64,000 nucleotides of DNA from Nocardioides daeguensis (GTDB taxonomy: Bacteria > Actinomycetota > Actinomycetes > Propionibacteriales > Nocardioidaceae). Numbering within the stretch: position 1 is the first letter of the stretch; each line of letters begins with the position of its first letter. The DNA lies in NCBI RefSeq assembly GCF_019192965.1, contig NZ_JAHTKU010000023.1, positions 1 through 64,000 of the forward strand. The letters are read 5' to 3'. This document shows, piece by piece, positions 8,249-16,698 of the stretch. The notes below the pieces were generated by a model. That model was not told where the DNA came from. It saw only the letters and a program-made list of their open reading frames with translations, and searched no databases. The position numbers and the translations under genes are program-made.

Positions 8249-8935
8249 ATGCACGTCCCCGACGGCTTCCTCGACGCGCCGACGTCGGTCGCGACCGGCG
8301 TCGTCGCCGCCGCCGGCGTGGGCGTCGCGCTGCGCAAGGCGCGCGCGGAGCTCGACGACCGGACTGCGCCGATGGCGGGCCTCGTGGCCGCCTTCGTGTT
8401 CGCCGGCCAGATGATCAACTTCCCGGTCGGAGCCGGGACCAGCGGTCACCTCCTGGGGGGCGCGCTCGCCGCGGTCCTGGTCGGGCCGTGGACCGGCGCG
8501 CTGTGCATCAGCGTCGTCCTCCTCGTGCAGAGCCTGTTCATGGCCGACGGCGGCCTGACCGCGCTCGGCACCAACATCACCCTCATGGGCCTGGTCGGCG
8601 TGTTCGTCGGGTACGGCGCCTTCCGGCTCGCCCTCGCCGTGCTGCCCCGCAAGCTCGGCTCGGTGCCCCTCGCCGCGGCGCTCGGCGCGTTCGTCTCCGT
8701 CCCCGCGGCGGCGACCGTGTTCAGCGTGCTGTTCGCGATCGGCGGCACCGCCGACATCGCCACGGGCAAGGTGTTCGCCGCCATGGTCGGCTGGCACCTC
8801 GTCATCGGCCTCGGCGAGGCGGTGATCACCGGGCTGGTGGTCAGCGCCGTCGTCGCCTCCCGGCCCGACCTGGTCCACGGCGCACGCGGGCTCGCCGGCC
8901 GGCGCCCGCTGCTCGCCGGGGAGGTCGTCGCGTGA
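8249..8935 (+). CDS. nikM: ECF transporter S component, NikM/CbiM family
   Basis: Metal-binding membrane subunit of a nickel or cobalt energy-coupling-factor importer, 228 aa. The start is fixed by the conserved N-terminus MHVPDGFLD: in this family the N-terminal amine and His2 bind the metal. A second conserved His lies in AGTSGHLLGG near residue 67. About six hydrophobic helices follow. GTG at 8240 is in frame but would bury His2. The stop overlaps nikN as GTGA. The Nur-like box upstream favours nickel over cobalt, though the protein alone does not distinguish them. Confidence 0.93.
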   Translation: MHVPDGFLDAPTSVATGVVAAAGVGVALRKARAELDDRTAPMAGLVAAFVFAGQMINFPVGAGTSGHLLGGALAAVLVGPWTGALCISVVLLVQSLFMADGGLTALGTNITLMGLVGVFVGYGAFRLALAVLPRKLGSVPLAAALGAFVSVPAAATVFSVLFAIGGTADIATGKVFAAMVGWHLVIGLGEAVITGLVVSAVVASRPDLVHGARGLAGRRPLLAGEVVA

Positions 8936-9240
8936 AGAACCGTCGCTTCCTCGTCATCGGTCTGTTCGTCGCCCTCCTCGTCGCGGGGGTCGGCAGCTAC
9001 TACGCCAGCAGCCACCCCGACGGCCTGGAGTACGTCGCCCACCGGACCGGCTTCCTCGACTCGGCGAAGGAGCCGGTCGACACCGGCAGCCCGTTCGCCG
9101 ACTACAGCACCGAGGGTGTCGACGACGCCCGGCTGAGCGGGGGGATCGCGGGCGTGGCCGGCGTCCTGCTCACCCTCGGCCTCGGCGGCGGCCTGTTCTG
9201 GGTGCTGCGCCGGCGCCCCCCGGCCGAGCAGCAGGACTGA
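8932..9240 (+). CDS. nikN: ECF transporter auxiliary subunit with PDGLE domain (NikN/CbiN-like)
   Basis: Small membrane protein of 102 aa that completes the metal-binding unit together with NikM. It has an N-terminal transmembrane helix (residues 6-25), the SSHPDGLEYVA motif defining the PDGLE family in the extracytoplasmic loop, and a second helix at about 70-92 followed by positive residues. The GTG at 8932 overlaps the nikM stop. The spacing to nikQ is three bases, so all four transporter genes form one operon. Confidence 0.9.
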   Translation: MKNRRFLVIGLFVALLVAGVGSYYASSHPDGLEYVAHRTGFLDSAKEPVDTGSPFADYSTEGVDDARLSGGIAGVAGVLLTLGLGGGLFWVLRRRPPAEQQD

Positions 9241-9243
9241 CCC

Positions 9244-9933
9244 GTGGGCGCGGGGCACGGCCACCGGCTGCACTTCCACGGGCACTCCGTGGTGCACCGC
9301 GCGCCCGCGCACCTGAAGATCCTGCTCCTGCTCGGGTTCGTGCTGACGGTGGTCGCCACGCCGCGCGAGTGGTACCCGGTCTTCGGCGCCTACCTCGCGG
9401 TCCTGCTCGGCGTCGTGCTGCTGGCCCAGGTGCCGCTGGGCTACCTGCTGCCGCGGATGGTCGTCGAGGTGCCCTTCCTCGTCTTCGCCGCGCTCATGCC
9501 GCTGGTCGCCGAGGGCCCGCGGGTCGTCGTACCCGTCGGCGGGTGGGAGCTGTCGCTCTCGGAGTCGGGGCTGCTGGGCGCGTGGGGACTGGTCGCCAAA
9601 GGCACCCTCGGTGTGCTCGCGTCGCTGACGCTTGCCGCCACGACCGAGCCCGCCGACGTGTTGCGCGGCCTGCAGCGGCTGCGGATGCCCGACCTGCTGG
9701 TGCAGATCATGGGCTTCATGATCCGCTACCTCGACGTGGTCACCAGCGACCTCGGGCGGATGGTCACCGCGATGCGCTCGCGCGGCGTCGACCCCCGGTC
9801 GCCTCGGCACTGGCCCGCGTTGGCGCGTACGCTCGGCGCGCTGTTCGTCAGGTCCTACGAGAGGGGAGAGCGGGTGCATCTCGCCATGCTGTCCCGGGGG
9901 TACGACGGAAAGCTGCCGGAGGCCGTGCAGTGA
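9244..9933 (+). CDS. nikQ: ECF transporter transmembrane coupling component (NikQ/CbiQ)
   Basis: EcfT-type subunit of 229 aa linking the ATPase to the metal-binding subunits. It starts with a His-rich stretch (GHGHRLHFHGH), then about five hydrophobic helices. The cytoplasmic coupling motifs are RLRMPDLL and ERVHLAMLSRGYDG, the latter matching the family's A-x-x-x-R-G signature. GTG at 9244 is the first plausible start after nikN. Its stop overlaps nikO as GTGA. Confidence 0.92.
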   Translation: MGAGHGHRLHFHGHSVVHRAPAHLKILLLLGFVLTVVATPREWYPVFGAYLAVLLGVVLLAQVPLGYLLPRMVVEVPFLVFAALMPLVAEGPRVVVPVGGWELSLSESGLLGAWGLVAKGTLGVLASLTLAATTEPADVLRGLQRLRMPDLLVQIMGFMIRYLDVVTSDLGRMVTAMRSRGVDPRSPRHWPALARTLGALFVRSYERGERVHLAMLSRGYDGKLPEAVQ

Positions 9934-10700
9934 CACCGGTCCTCGACGTCCAGCGTCTTGCCTTCGCCTATCCCGACGGTCACCAGGCGCTCTTCGGCGT
10001 CGACCTGCACGTCCACCGGGCTGAGCGGGTGGCGCTGCTCGGGCCCAACGGCGCCGGCAAGACCACCCTGGTGCTCCACCTCAACGGCATCCTGTCCGGT
10101 CAGACCGGCCACGGCGAGGGCAGCGTCGCGGTCAGTGGCCTGCCGGTGACGAAGAAGAACCTGCTCGAGATCCGCCGCCGGGTCGGCATCGTCTTCCAGG
10201 ACCCCGACGACCAGCTCTTCATGGGCTCGGTGCGCGCCGACGTCGCCTTCGGCCCCGCCAACCTCGGCCTCAAGGGTGCCGCCCTCGACCGGCGGGTGAT
10301 GGGCGCGCTCGAGCAGGTCGGGATGGCCGACTTCGCCGACCGGCCGCCCCACCACCTCTCCTTCGGTCAGCGCCGGCGGGTCGCGGTGGCGACCGTGCTG
10401 GCCATGGAGCCGGAGATCCTGGTCCTCGACGAGCCCAGCTCGAACCTCGACCCCGCGTCGCGCCGCGAGCTCGCCGACATCCTGCGCAGCCTCGAGGTGA
10501 CCCTGCTGATGGTCACCCACGACCTGCCCTACGCGCTGGAGCTGTGCCCGCGGTCGGTGGTGCTCAGCGACGGCCGGGTGGTGGCCGACGGGACGACGTA
10601 CGACGTGCTGACCGACGAGGCCCTCATGCATGCCCACCGACTGGAACTCCCGTGGGGGTTCGACCCCAGGAACATCGGCATTGATAGCCTGCCCGGGTGA
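9930..10700 (+). CDS. nikO: ECF transporter ATPase (NikO/CbiO)
   Basis: Energises nickel/cobalt uptake. The 256-aa ABC ATPase has Walker A GPNGAGKTT near residue 37, the Q-loop VFQDPDDQLF, the signature LSFGQRRRVAVA (F in place of the usual second G), Walker B LVLDEPSSNLD and the switch MVTHD. The GTG at 9930 overlaps the nikQ stop. The last gene of the operon overlaps the start of the DUF3618 gene as GTGA, although that gene also has its own -10 hexamer. Confidence 0.94.
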   Translation: MTPVLDVQRLAFAYPDGHQALFGVDLHVHRAERVALLGPNGAGKTTLVLHLNGILSGQTGHGEGSVAVSGLPVTKKNLLEIRRRVGIVFQDPDDQLFMGSVRADVAFGPANLGLKGAALDRRVMGALEQVGMADFADRPPHHLSFGQRRRVAVATVLAMEPEILVLDEPSSNLDPASRRELADILRSLEVTLLMVTHDLPYALELCPRSVVLSDGRVVADGTTYDVLTDEALMHAHRLELPWGFDPRNIGIDSLPG

Positions 10701-10945
10701 GTGAGACTCCCTCTGACATCGAGCGCGAGATCGAGGAGGCCCGTGAGCGCCTCGCGGGCACGATCGACCAGCTGCTGTACCGCTCGCACCCCAAGACCAT
10801 CGTGAGCCGCGAGGTCGCGCAGCTGAAGGCGTACTACGTCGACGCCGCGACTGGGGAGCCGCGCACCGACAACATCCTCAAGACGGTCGGCGGGGTCGTC
10901 GGCGTGATCGCGCTGTTCGCCGTGCTGCGCAAGATCACCCACTGA
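10697..10945 (+). CDS. DUF3618 membrane-anchored small protein
   Basis: An 82-aa protein of the DUF3618 family, recognisable from the N-terminal IEREIEEARERLAGTIDQLL amphipathic helix and a C-terminal transmembrane helix (VGGVVGVIALFAVL). Function is unknown; the family is widespread in actinobacteria. The GTG at 10697 overlaps the nikO stop, but TAGCCT at 10685-10690 lies six bases before it, so it probably also has its own leaderless promoter. The association with the nickel operon may therefore be incidental. Confidence 0.88.
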   Translation: MSETPSDIEREIEEARERLAGTIDQLLYRSHPKTIVSREVAQLKAYYVDAATGEPRTDNILKTVGGVVGVIALFAVLRKITH

Positions 10946-10970
10946 ACCTGCTCCGAGGTTGAACGCGCCC

Positions 10971-11294
10971 GTGTCCGACAAGACCCCCATCAAGATGCTG
11001 CACGACCGCATCCTGTGCGAGGCCGACAGCGAGGCCGGTGAGCGCCGCTCGTCCGGCGGCATCGTCATCCCGGCGACCGCCGCGATGGGTGCGCGTCGCC
11101 TGGCCTGGTCCCGCGTGGTCGCGGTCGGCCCCCACTGCCGCTCCGTGGTGGCCGGCGACCGCGTGCTCTACGACCCCGAGGACAAGGCCGAGGTCGAGGT
11201 CTCCGGCGAGGTGTACGTCGTCATGCGCGAGCGCGACATCCACGCGGTCGCCGCCGACCGGCTCGGCGACGAGGCGGCCGGTCTGTACCTGTGA
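10971..11294 (+). CDS. GroES-like co-chaperonin paralogue
   Basis: A 107-aa protein related to the Cpn10 fold. PIKMLHDRILCEA and the turn RRSSGGIVIPATAA correspond to the GroES N-terminal strand and mobile loop; GDRVLYDPEDKAEVEVSGEVYVVMRERDI matches its C-terminal half. It is divergent from true groES, is not next to groEL, and belongs to an actinobacterial paralogue group. GTG at 10971 is preferred over the TTG at 10959. Whether it works with a chaperonin is unknown. Confidence 0.82.
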   Translation: MSDKTPIKMLHDRILCEADSEAGERRSSGGIVIPATAAMGARRLAWSRVVAVGPHCRSVVAGDRVLYDPEDKAEVEVSGEVYVVMRERDIHAVAADRLGDEAAGLYL

Positions 11295-11391
11295 CGCCCT
11301 CGGGTCGGCGCGAAGGCGTCGCCCCTGGTCGGCTCTCCGGGTGCGCCATCGGCCGGTCTGCGGCGTGAGACGTGGCCTCTAGGCTCGGACC

Positions 11392-12171
11392 ATGTCCGTC
11401 GAGGTGGAGAAGCGCGGTCCCGTCACCGTCGTCACGCTGTCCCGGCCCGAGGTGCGCAACGCCGTCGACGCCGAGCACGCGCGGCTGCTGACCGAGGCGT
11501 TCACGGCGTTCGACGCCGACGAGAGCGCCGCGGTCGCCGTCCTGCACGGCGCCGGCGGAGTGTTCTGCGCCGGCGCCGACCTCAAGGCGGTCGCCGAGGG
11601 GCGGGTCGACGTCGGCGCTCCCGGCGACGGCCCGGACGCCGGTCCCGCCGGCATGGGCCCGACCCGGATGCTGCTGTCGAAGCCGGTGATCGCCGCCGTC
11701 GACGGGTACGCCGTCGCCGGCGGCCTCGAGCTCGCGCTGTGGTGCGACCTGCGGGTCGCCGACCCCGCCGCCGCCTTCGGTGTCTTCTGCAGGCGCTGGG
11801 GCGTCCCGCTCATCGACGGCGGGACCATCCGGCTGCCCCGTCTCATCGGCCACTCCCACGCGCTCGACCTGATCCTCACCGGGCGCGAGGTGGGCGCCGA
11901 GGAGGCGCACCGGATGGGCCTGGCCAACCGGGTCTCCGCCCCCGGCGCGGCGCTGGAGGAGGCGGTGGCGCTGGCCACCCAGATCGCCGGCTTCCCGCAG
12001 ACCTGTCTGCGCGAGGACCGCCTGTCGTCGTACGGGCAGCACGGGCTGGACCTCGACGACGCCCTGGCTGTGGAGTGGGAGCACGGGCTGCGCTCCCTCG
12101 ACGCCGATACCCTCGCGGGGGCGACGCGCTTCGCCGGCGGAGCGGGCCGGCACGGCAGCTTCGCCGGCTGA
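11392..12171 (+). CDS. Enoyl-CoA hydratase/isomerase (crotonase) family
   Basis: A 259-aa crotonase-fold protein probably acting on an acyl-CoA thioester. The oxyanion-hole segments are GVFCAGADLKAV and DGYAVAGGLELAL. In the hydratase position it has GVPLIDGGTIRLPRL, with Asp in place of the more usual second catalytic Glu, so the exact reaction is uncertain. The ATG lies six bases after TAGGCT (11380-11385), a leaderless arrangement. It stands alone between the GroES-like gene and the WYL pair. Confidence 0.9.
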   Translation: MSVEVEKRGPVTVVTLSRPEVRNAVDAEHARLLTEAFTAFDADESAAVAVLHGAGGVFCAGADLKAVAEGRVDVGAPGDGPDAGPAGMGPTRMLLSKPVIAAVDGYAVAGGLELALWCDLRVADPAAAFGVFCRRWGVPLIDGGTIRLPRLIGHSHALDLILTGREVGAEEAHRMGLANRVSAPGAALEEAVALATQIAGFPQTCLREDRLSSYGQHGLDLDDALAVEWEHGLRSLDADTLAGATRFAGGAGRHGSFAG

Positions 12172-12208
12172 CACATCGCGCACGGCGGCACGAGACAGGA
12201 GGACGGCG

Positions 12209-13135
12209 GTGGCGAACCCGGGACGGGACCAGCGCGGACCGATGGAGCGGCTGGTTCGGATCGCCGCCATGCTGCAGGCGCACCCCGAGCTGGGGGTCAG
12301 CGCCGAGAAGCTCAACGCGGTGGCCGGCTTCCCGGACACGCCGGGCCACGACCAGCTCAAGCGCGACATCCGGCACCTCGAGCACCAGGGCTGGCGGATC
12401 GAGAACATCGCGCCCGCCGGGCAGGGCGCGGTCTACCGGATGAGGACCGTCGACAACCGGCTCCGGGTGCGGCTCTCGCTCGGCCAGCAGGCCGCACTGC
12501 GGCGCGCGATGCTGCTTGCCGACAACGGCGACCTGGTGCAGCGGCTCGGGCTGGCGCCCGCGGCGGAGGCGGGGGAGACCACCGGCGCGACGATCCAGCT
12601 CTCCGTCCCTGCGGCGCTGCGGCTGGTGGTCGACGCGGTGCGCGACCAGCGGCTGCTGCGCTTCGACTACAAGGGCGTCGAGCGGGTCGTGCACCCCGAG
12701 TCGGTCCGCACCGAGAACGGCGTGTGGTACCTGCGCGGCGTCGAGGACCCCGACCCCGACCGGCGGCTGAAGACCTTCGTGGTCTCCCGGATGCTCGACG
12801 TCGACATCGACGCCCCCCGGAGCGCCCGGCCGCTGCCGCCCACCCGGCACGCCGCGCTGCACCCGATGTCTTGGGAGATCGACCCGCCCGTCGAGGTGAC
12901 CCTGCGGACAGCGGCCGACTTCGAGCCCGACGTACGCCGCTGGCTCGGGGAGCCGCTCGCCGTCGAGCCCGACGGTGCCGACGTGCTGCTGCGCTACCGG
13001 GTGACCCACAAGGCGGCGCTGCACGCCCGGCTGGTCGAGATCGGCGACCGGGTCCGGGTCGTGGGGCCGCCGGAGGCCCAGGCGGACCTGGTCGCCTTCT
13101 TGGAGACCGCGCGCGGCGAGGAGGCCGGAGCATGA
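12209..13135 (+). CDS. pafB: WYL-domain transcriptional regulator, PafB-like
   Basis: A 308-aa regulator with an N-terminal winged helix (MERLVRIAAMLQAHP; DQLKRDIRHLEHQGW) and a WYL domain at about 140-225 (RFDYKGVERVVHPESVRTEN; WYLRGV), then a WCX C-terminal region. GACAGGAGG lies ten bases before the GTG. It overlaps the next WYL gene by ATGA. In mycobacteria the PafB-PafC heterodimer activates the LexA-independent DNA damage response. Here the usual proteasome and tatA/tatC neighbours are absent, so the pair may be a paralogous set; the symbol is by similarity. Confidence 0.82.
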   Translation: MANPGRDQRGPMERLVRIAAMLQAHPELGVSAEKLNAVAGFPDTPGHDQLKRDIRHLEHQGWRIENIAPAGQGAVYRMRTVDNRLRVRLSLGQQAALRRAMLLADNGDLVQRLGLAPAAEAGETTGATIQLSVPAALRLVVDAVRDQRLLRFDYKGVERVVHPESVRTENGVWYLRGVEDPDPDRRLKTFVVSRMLDVDIDAPRSARPLPPTRHAALHPMSWEIDPPVEVTLRTAADFEPDVRRWLGEPLAVEPDGADVLLRYRVTHKAALHARLVEIGDRVRVVGPPEAQADLVAFLETARGEEAGA

Positions 13136-14184
13136 GCAACGTCCCGAAGTACGTCAGCCGGATCGCCCGCCTCCCCGAGGTCTTCGCCCGCCTCGCCGCC
13201 AGCCCCGACGGCCGCGCGCTGCAGGACCTGGCCGCTGAGTTCGACACCACCGTCGCCGAGCTCCGCGAGGACCTGCTGGCCTTCTACACCGCCGACGTGG
13301 GCGGTGTCTGGGGCCTCTCGCGGCCCGAGGTGCTGGAGTTCCTCGGCCCCGACGGCGTCACCGAGGACCCCGGGACGGCCGACCTCGTCCGACTGGTCTC
13401 GGAGAGCCCGATCGACCTCGGCGTGGAGTACGTCGACGCCGGCGAGCTCGCTCGCGTCCACGCCGCCGCGCAGGCGCTGCTCGAGATCGAGCCCGACAAC
13501 ACCGAGCTCGCCGAGGCCCTCGACGTACTCGCCCACACCCTGTTCGGCGAGGCAGCCTCCGAGGCCGTCTCCGAGATGTCCGGCGCCGGTGAGGGAGCCG
13601 GCTCGTCGTCGCGGGGCGCGGCCCGGAACCGGCTGCTCCCGCAGCTGCGCCAGGCGCAGGACGAGCAGCGGGTGGTCAGGATCGTCTACTCCCGCGCATG
13701 GGAGCCCGGCGTCACCGAGCGCGAGATCGAGCCGTACCGGCTGGTGCAGACCCGACGAGGCTGGGAGGTCGACGCCGGCCCGGTCGACGACCAGGGCCGG
13801 ATCCGCACCTATCTGCTCTCCAACATCCGCTCGGCCGAGGTGCTCGACCGTGCCTTCGTCGTACCCGACGACGTCGCGGAGCTGCTCGCCCGCCAGCGCG
13901 CCACCACTCGGGTCCGGGTCCTCCTGCCGCAGGAGTCGCGCTGGGTGGCGGACTTCTACGCCGAGCAGGTCACCTTCGTCGAGGACGACGAGCGGGACGT
14001 GGTCGTCGACCTCGAGCTGCTCCCGCCCGTCGAGGACCGGGTCGGACGGCTCCTCGTCACGGCGGGCCCGACGGCGACCGTGCTGGATCCGCCCGCCCTC
14101 GACAGCGCCGGCGTGGTGCTCGCCGAGGAGCTGCTGGTCCATCACACCTCGGGAGCGGTCAGCCGCGCTCGACGTGCTCCTTGA
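13132..14184 (+). CDS. pafC: WYL-domain transcriptional regulator, PafC-like
   Basis: Partner of the preceding WYL protein, 350 aa. The N-terminal region (residues 1-85) resembles the PafC helical HTH, followed by a Ser/Gly/Ala-rich linker near 140-165, the WYL domain (VVRIVYSRAWEPGVTEREIEPYRLV; RGWEVDAGPV) and a C-terminal WCX domain. The expected W-Y-L triplet is degenerate (GWEVDA). The ATG at 13132 overlaps the upstream stop. Its last 26 bases overlap the convergent SRPBCC gene. Confidence 0.85.
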   Translation: MSNVPKYVSRIARLPEVFARLAASPDGRALQDLAAEFDTTVAELREDLLAFYTADVGGVWGLSRPEVLEFLGPDGVTEDPGTADLVRLVSESPIDLGVEYVDAGELARVHAAAQALLEIEPDNTELAEALDVLAHTLFGEAASEAVSEMSGAGEGAGSSSRGAARNRLLPQLRQAQDEQRVVRIVYSRAWEPGVTEREIEPYRLVQTRRGWEVDAGPVDDQGRIRTYLLSNIRSAEVLDRAFVVPDDVAELLARQRATTRVRVLLPQESRWVADFYAEQVTFVEDDERDVVVDLELLPPVEDRVGRLLVTAGPTATVLDPPALDSAGVVLAEELLVHHTSGAVSRARRAP

Positions 14185-14584
14185 GCTGACGGAGCACGGT
14201 GGTCCAGTTCTCCCTCGACGGACCCTCCTGCTCGCCCTCGGTGAGCGACTGCTCCACGCTGACCTCGGTGCGGTCGCCGTCGTCGCGGACCGACCAGGTG
14301 ACGCGGTGGTAGTTCTCGGGTCTGTCGGGCTTGCCCGTGAGCGGGCTGAAGTGGGTCATCACCAGACGCCGCCCGGGTTCGACCTCGAGCACCTCGCCCT
14401 TGTCCTCGAACGGACGGCCGTCGTACTCGCCCCGCCAGGTGATGGGGGATCCCGGCTCCCAGGAGGTGTCGACCTGCGCGCCGAAGAGGTAGGCCCGGAT
14501 CTGGTCGGGCTCGGTCAGGGCCCGCCAGACCTGGCCGGGTGCGGCGGAGATCTTCACCTCTGCCCTTGCGCTGTGCTGGGTCAT
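14159..14584 (-). CDS. SRPBCC (AHSA1-like) domain protein
   Basis: A 141-aa START/Bet v1-fold protein of the activator-of-Hsp90 homologue type, with KISAAPGQVWRALTEPDQI, FGAQVDTSWEPGSPITWRGE and the C-terminal helix ENWTTVLRQLKEHVERG. Such proteins bind hydrophobic ligands; the function here is unknown. ATG at 14584 matches where family similarity starts. An upstream in-frame Met at 14659 would add 25 Pro/Arg-rich residues that look noncoding. It overlaps pafC tail to tail. Confidence 0.88.
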   Translation of the reverse strand: MTQHSARAEVKISAAPGQVWRALTEPDQIRAYLFGAQVDTSWEPGSPITWRGEYDGRPFEDKGEVLEVEPGRRLVMTHFSPLTGKPDRPENYHRVTWSVRDDGDRTEVSVEQSLTEGEQEGPSRENWTTVLRQLKEHVERG

Positions 14585-14762
14585 GTCCCGGCGGTACCCC
14601 GTCACGTCCGGGCGAGCCGCCCCGGCTGTGCGATGCGGGGGCCGGGGCGTCCGGAGCATGTCCAGCGGCGGGAGCCTTGGCGGGAGCCCCTAGACTGGGG
14701 GCGCAGCTCAGGACGCGGGTTGCGAGGGGGATCGACCGATCCCGATCGCCGAAGGACCCGCC

Positions 14763-14924
14763 TTGTCCGAGTCTGTCCACGTCATCATCGACGACCTTGT
14801 CCACCCCGCTCTGCTGCTGAAGTGGGACGGCACGCGCATGCGCGCGCTGGTCACCTTGGAGGTCGACGGTCGGGTCGACACCCGCTGGGTGATGGCCGAC
14901 CTCGTCCAGCCGTCGCCCGCCTGA
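14763..14924 (+). CDS. Small protein of 53 aa
   Basis: Short gene starting with TTG, preceded by GAAGGA at the right spacing. The product begins LSESVHVIIDDLVHPALLLK and ends in VQPSPA. The sequence looks like a compact beta-rich protein (ALVTLEVDGRVDTRWVMADL) with normal actinobacterial codon bias and no low-complexity character. A -10-like TAGACT lies at about 14692, giving a leader of about 60 bases. It converges with the ANTAR gene. No family recognised. Confidence 0.6.
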   Translation: MSESVHVIIDDLVHPALLLKWDGTRMRALVTLEVDGRVDTRWVMADLVQPSPA

Positions 14925-14952
14925 GTGCCCGTGCCGGGTACGGCGAGCCGCC

Positions 14953-15660
14953 TCAGGGCGCGCCGGGCGCCGTCATCTGCTCGTTCGTGCTGTCGACGAC
15001 ATCCTGGGCGATCACCCGCAGCTTCACGTTGCTGGTGCTGCTCGCGCGGACCAGGAACTGGAAGGCTCGCTGCTCGGTGATCCGGTAGCGCTCCATGATG
15101 ATCCCCACAGCCGTGCCGATCGCCTGCCGCGAGGCCACCGACTCGTTGAGCTGGTGTGCCTGCCGGGCCTTGCCGAGCGCGATCGCGGCGTGGGTCGCGA
15201 AGAGCTCGGCGAGCTGGACGGCGTCCGCGTGGGCGCCGTAGGTGCGCGTCGAGTAGAAGTTGAGCCCACCGAGCGTGCGGCCCTCGGCGTAGAGGCGCAG
15301 GCCCATCTGGGAGCGCAGGCCCCGCTCGCGCGCCTTGGTCAGGTACGTCGGCCAGCGGGACTCGGTCCGGGCGTCCTCCAACAGGAGCACGGCGTCGTCC
15401 GCCATCGCCTCGAAGCACGGACCCTCGCCGAGCTCGTACTGCAGCTGGTCGAGCTCCCAGACCAGCTCACCGGTGCCGGCGCGGGTCTCCACCTCGCCCT
15501 GGGCGTGCGCGACGGTGATGCCGACATGTTCGAAGCCCGGCACCGTGTCCTGGGCGGCACGGACGATCGCGTCGAGCGTGTCGTCGAGCGAGCGGGGACT
15601 GTTGATCGCCGTGGCGGCTTCGGCGAGCGCCTCGGCGATGTCGGCGCACTCCTCGAGCAT
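14953..15660 (-). CDS. GAF and ANTAR domain protein
   Basis: A 235-aa protein that probably acts as an RNA-binding antiterminator responding to a small molecule or to redox. A GAF domain covers about residues 15-160 (VGITVAHAQGEVETRAGTGE; ELGEGPCFEAMADD), and a C-terminal ANTAR three-helix domain follows (RQAIGTAVGIIMERYRITEQ; AFQFLVRASSTSN). CAGGAGGGTCC lies just before the ATG at 15660, a strong ribosome binding site. Such proteins are numerous in Nocardioides and Mycobacterium. No dedicated target is evident nearby. Confidence 0.92.
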   Translation of the reverse strand: MLEECADIAEALAEAATAINSPRSLDDTLDAIVRAAQDTVPGFEHVGITVAHAQGEVETRAGTGELVWELDQLQYELGEGPCFEAMADDAVLLLEDARTESRWPTYLTKARERGLRSQMGLRLYAEGRTLGGLNFYSTRTYGAHADAVQLAELFATHAAIALGKARQAHQLNESVASRQAIGTAVGIIMERYRITEQRAFQFLVRASSTSNVKLRVIAQDVVDSTNEQMTAPGAP

Positions 15661-15834
15661 GGACCCTCCTGTCGTCCTTTCTCCTTCCTCCTGCGATACC
15701 CGGTCCGCGGCGGTCCAGCCGGGGTGCCGGCCCGACGTGCCGCGGAGAGAGCCCGGCGGACGTCGTAAGGACCACGGGCATGCGCCCGTCCTCCCCAGGA
15801 GCGCTGTGCGGTGCAGCCGCAGGGGGAGGGATGC

Positions 15835-16680
15835 ATGTCGCGGTGGTGGTACATCGGTGTCGTGGGCGCCGTGGTCGTGCTGGTGGGAGTGGTGTGGGCC
15901 GTGCCCGGCTCCGCGATGCCGACAGCACGCACGGGCGGCTCCTACGAGATCGTCGCGCATCGCGGCGGTGCGCACGGATCGGGGCACGCCGAGAACTCCT
16001 ACGGCGCGCTGCGCTACGCGGCGTCGAGGGGCGTGGACCGGGTCGAGGTGGACCTCCGGCCGACGGCCGACCGCCGGATCGTGATGCTGCACGACGACAG
16101 CCTCGCGAGGACGACCTCCTGTCACGGTCGAGCCTCGACGCGCACGTTGTCGTGGATCCACGCCCACTGCCGGCTTCGCGACGGCTCCCAGGTCCCGGCT
16201 CTGCCCGACTACGTCGCCCTGGCGAGCAGGCTCGGCGTGCCCTTGATGCTGGAGCTGAAGGAATCTCCCCGCTGGGGGAGGGGGGCGTACGACCGCGTGG
16301 CCGAGACCATCGCGGCCGTCGGCTACGAGGACCGCGTCCGGTTCATGGAGCTGAACTCCCAGTACCCCCGCCACGGCAGGCTGCTGCGGGCGATGGCGGC
16401 TCGGCTGCCGCGGGTCGACCGGGTGCTGATCGTGAGCCCCGCGCGTCCCGTCCCGTCCCCGGGGACCACACGTGCGCGAGGCGGTACCGGGGTTTCGGTC
16501 GACGTGAAGGACATGACGGCCGGCCTGGTGGACCGCTACCACGCTGCCGGGATGCGCGTCTTCGGACGCTCCTCGACGTTCGAGGACTGGGGCGACTTCG
16601 ACAAGGCCCTTCGCGCCGGCGCCGACGGGCACGTGACCGACCGGTTCGTGAGCTCGGTGCGCTGGGCCCGGAACCGCTGA
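15835..16680 (+). CDS. Secreted or membrane-tethered glycerophosphodiester phosphodiesterase
   Basis: A 281-aa enzyme predicted to hydrolyse deacylated phospholipids to glycerol-3-phosphate and alcohol. An N-terminal hydrophobic segment (residues 4-26) is a signal peptide or anchor. The GDPD active site is clear: VAHRGG, HAENSYGALRYAASRG, VEVDLRPTADR and MLHDDSLART, with Glu metal ligands in LELKES and VDVKDM later. GGGGGAGGG precedes ATG 15835; GTG 15811 in the same frame would extend ahead of the signal peptide. It is divergent from the ANTAR gene across 174 bases that contain a small inverted repeat (ACGGGC-ATGC-GCCCGT). Confidence 0.9.
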   Translation: MSRWWYIGVVGAVVVLVGVVWAVPGSAMPTARTGGSYEIVAHRGGAHGSGHAENSYGALRYAASRGVDRVEVDLRPTADRRIVMLHDDSLARTTSCHGRASTRTLSWIHAHCRLRDGSQVPALPDYVALASRLGVPLMLELKESPRWGRGAYDRVAETIAAVGYEDRVRFMELNSQYPRHGRLLRAMAARLPRVDRVLIVSPARPVPSPGTTRARGGTGVSVDVKDMTAGLVDRYHAAGMRVFGRSSTFEDWGDFDKALRAGADGHVTDRFVSSVRWARNR

Positions 16681-16698
16681 CCCGCCTGTCGCCGCCGA

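Noticed and set aside
10959-10970. TTG start for the GroES-like gene
   Set aside because: GTG 10971 aligns with the family start; the extra four codons have no support and no ribosome binding site.
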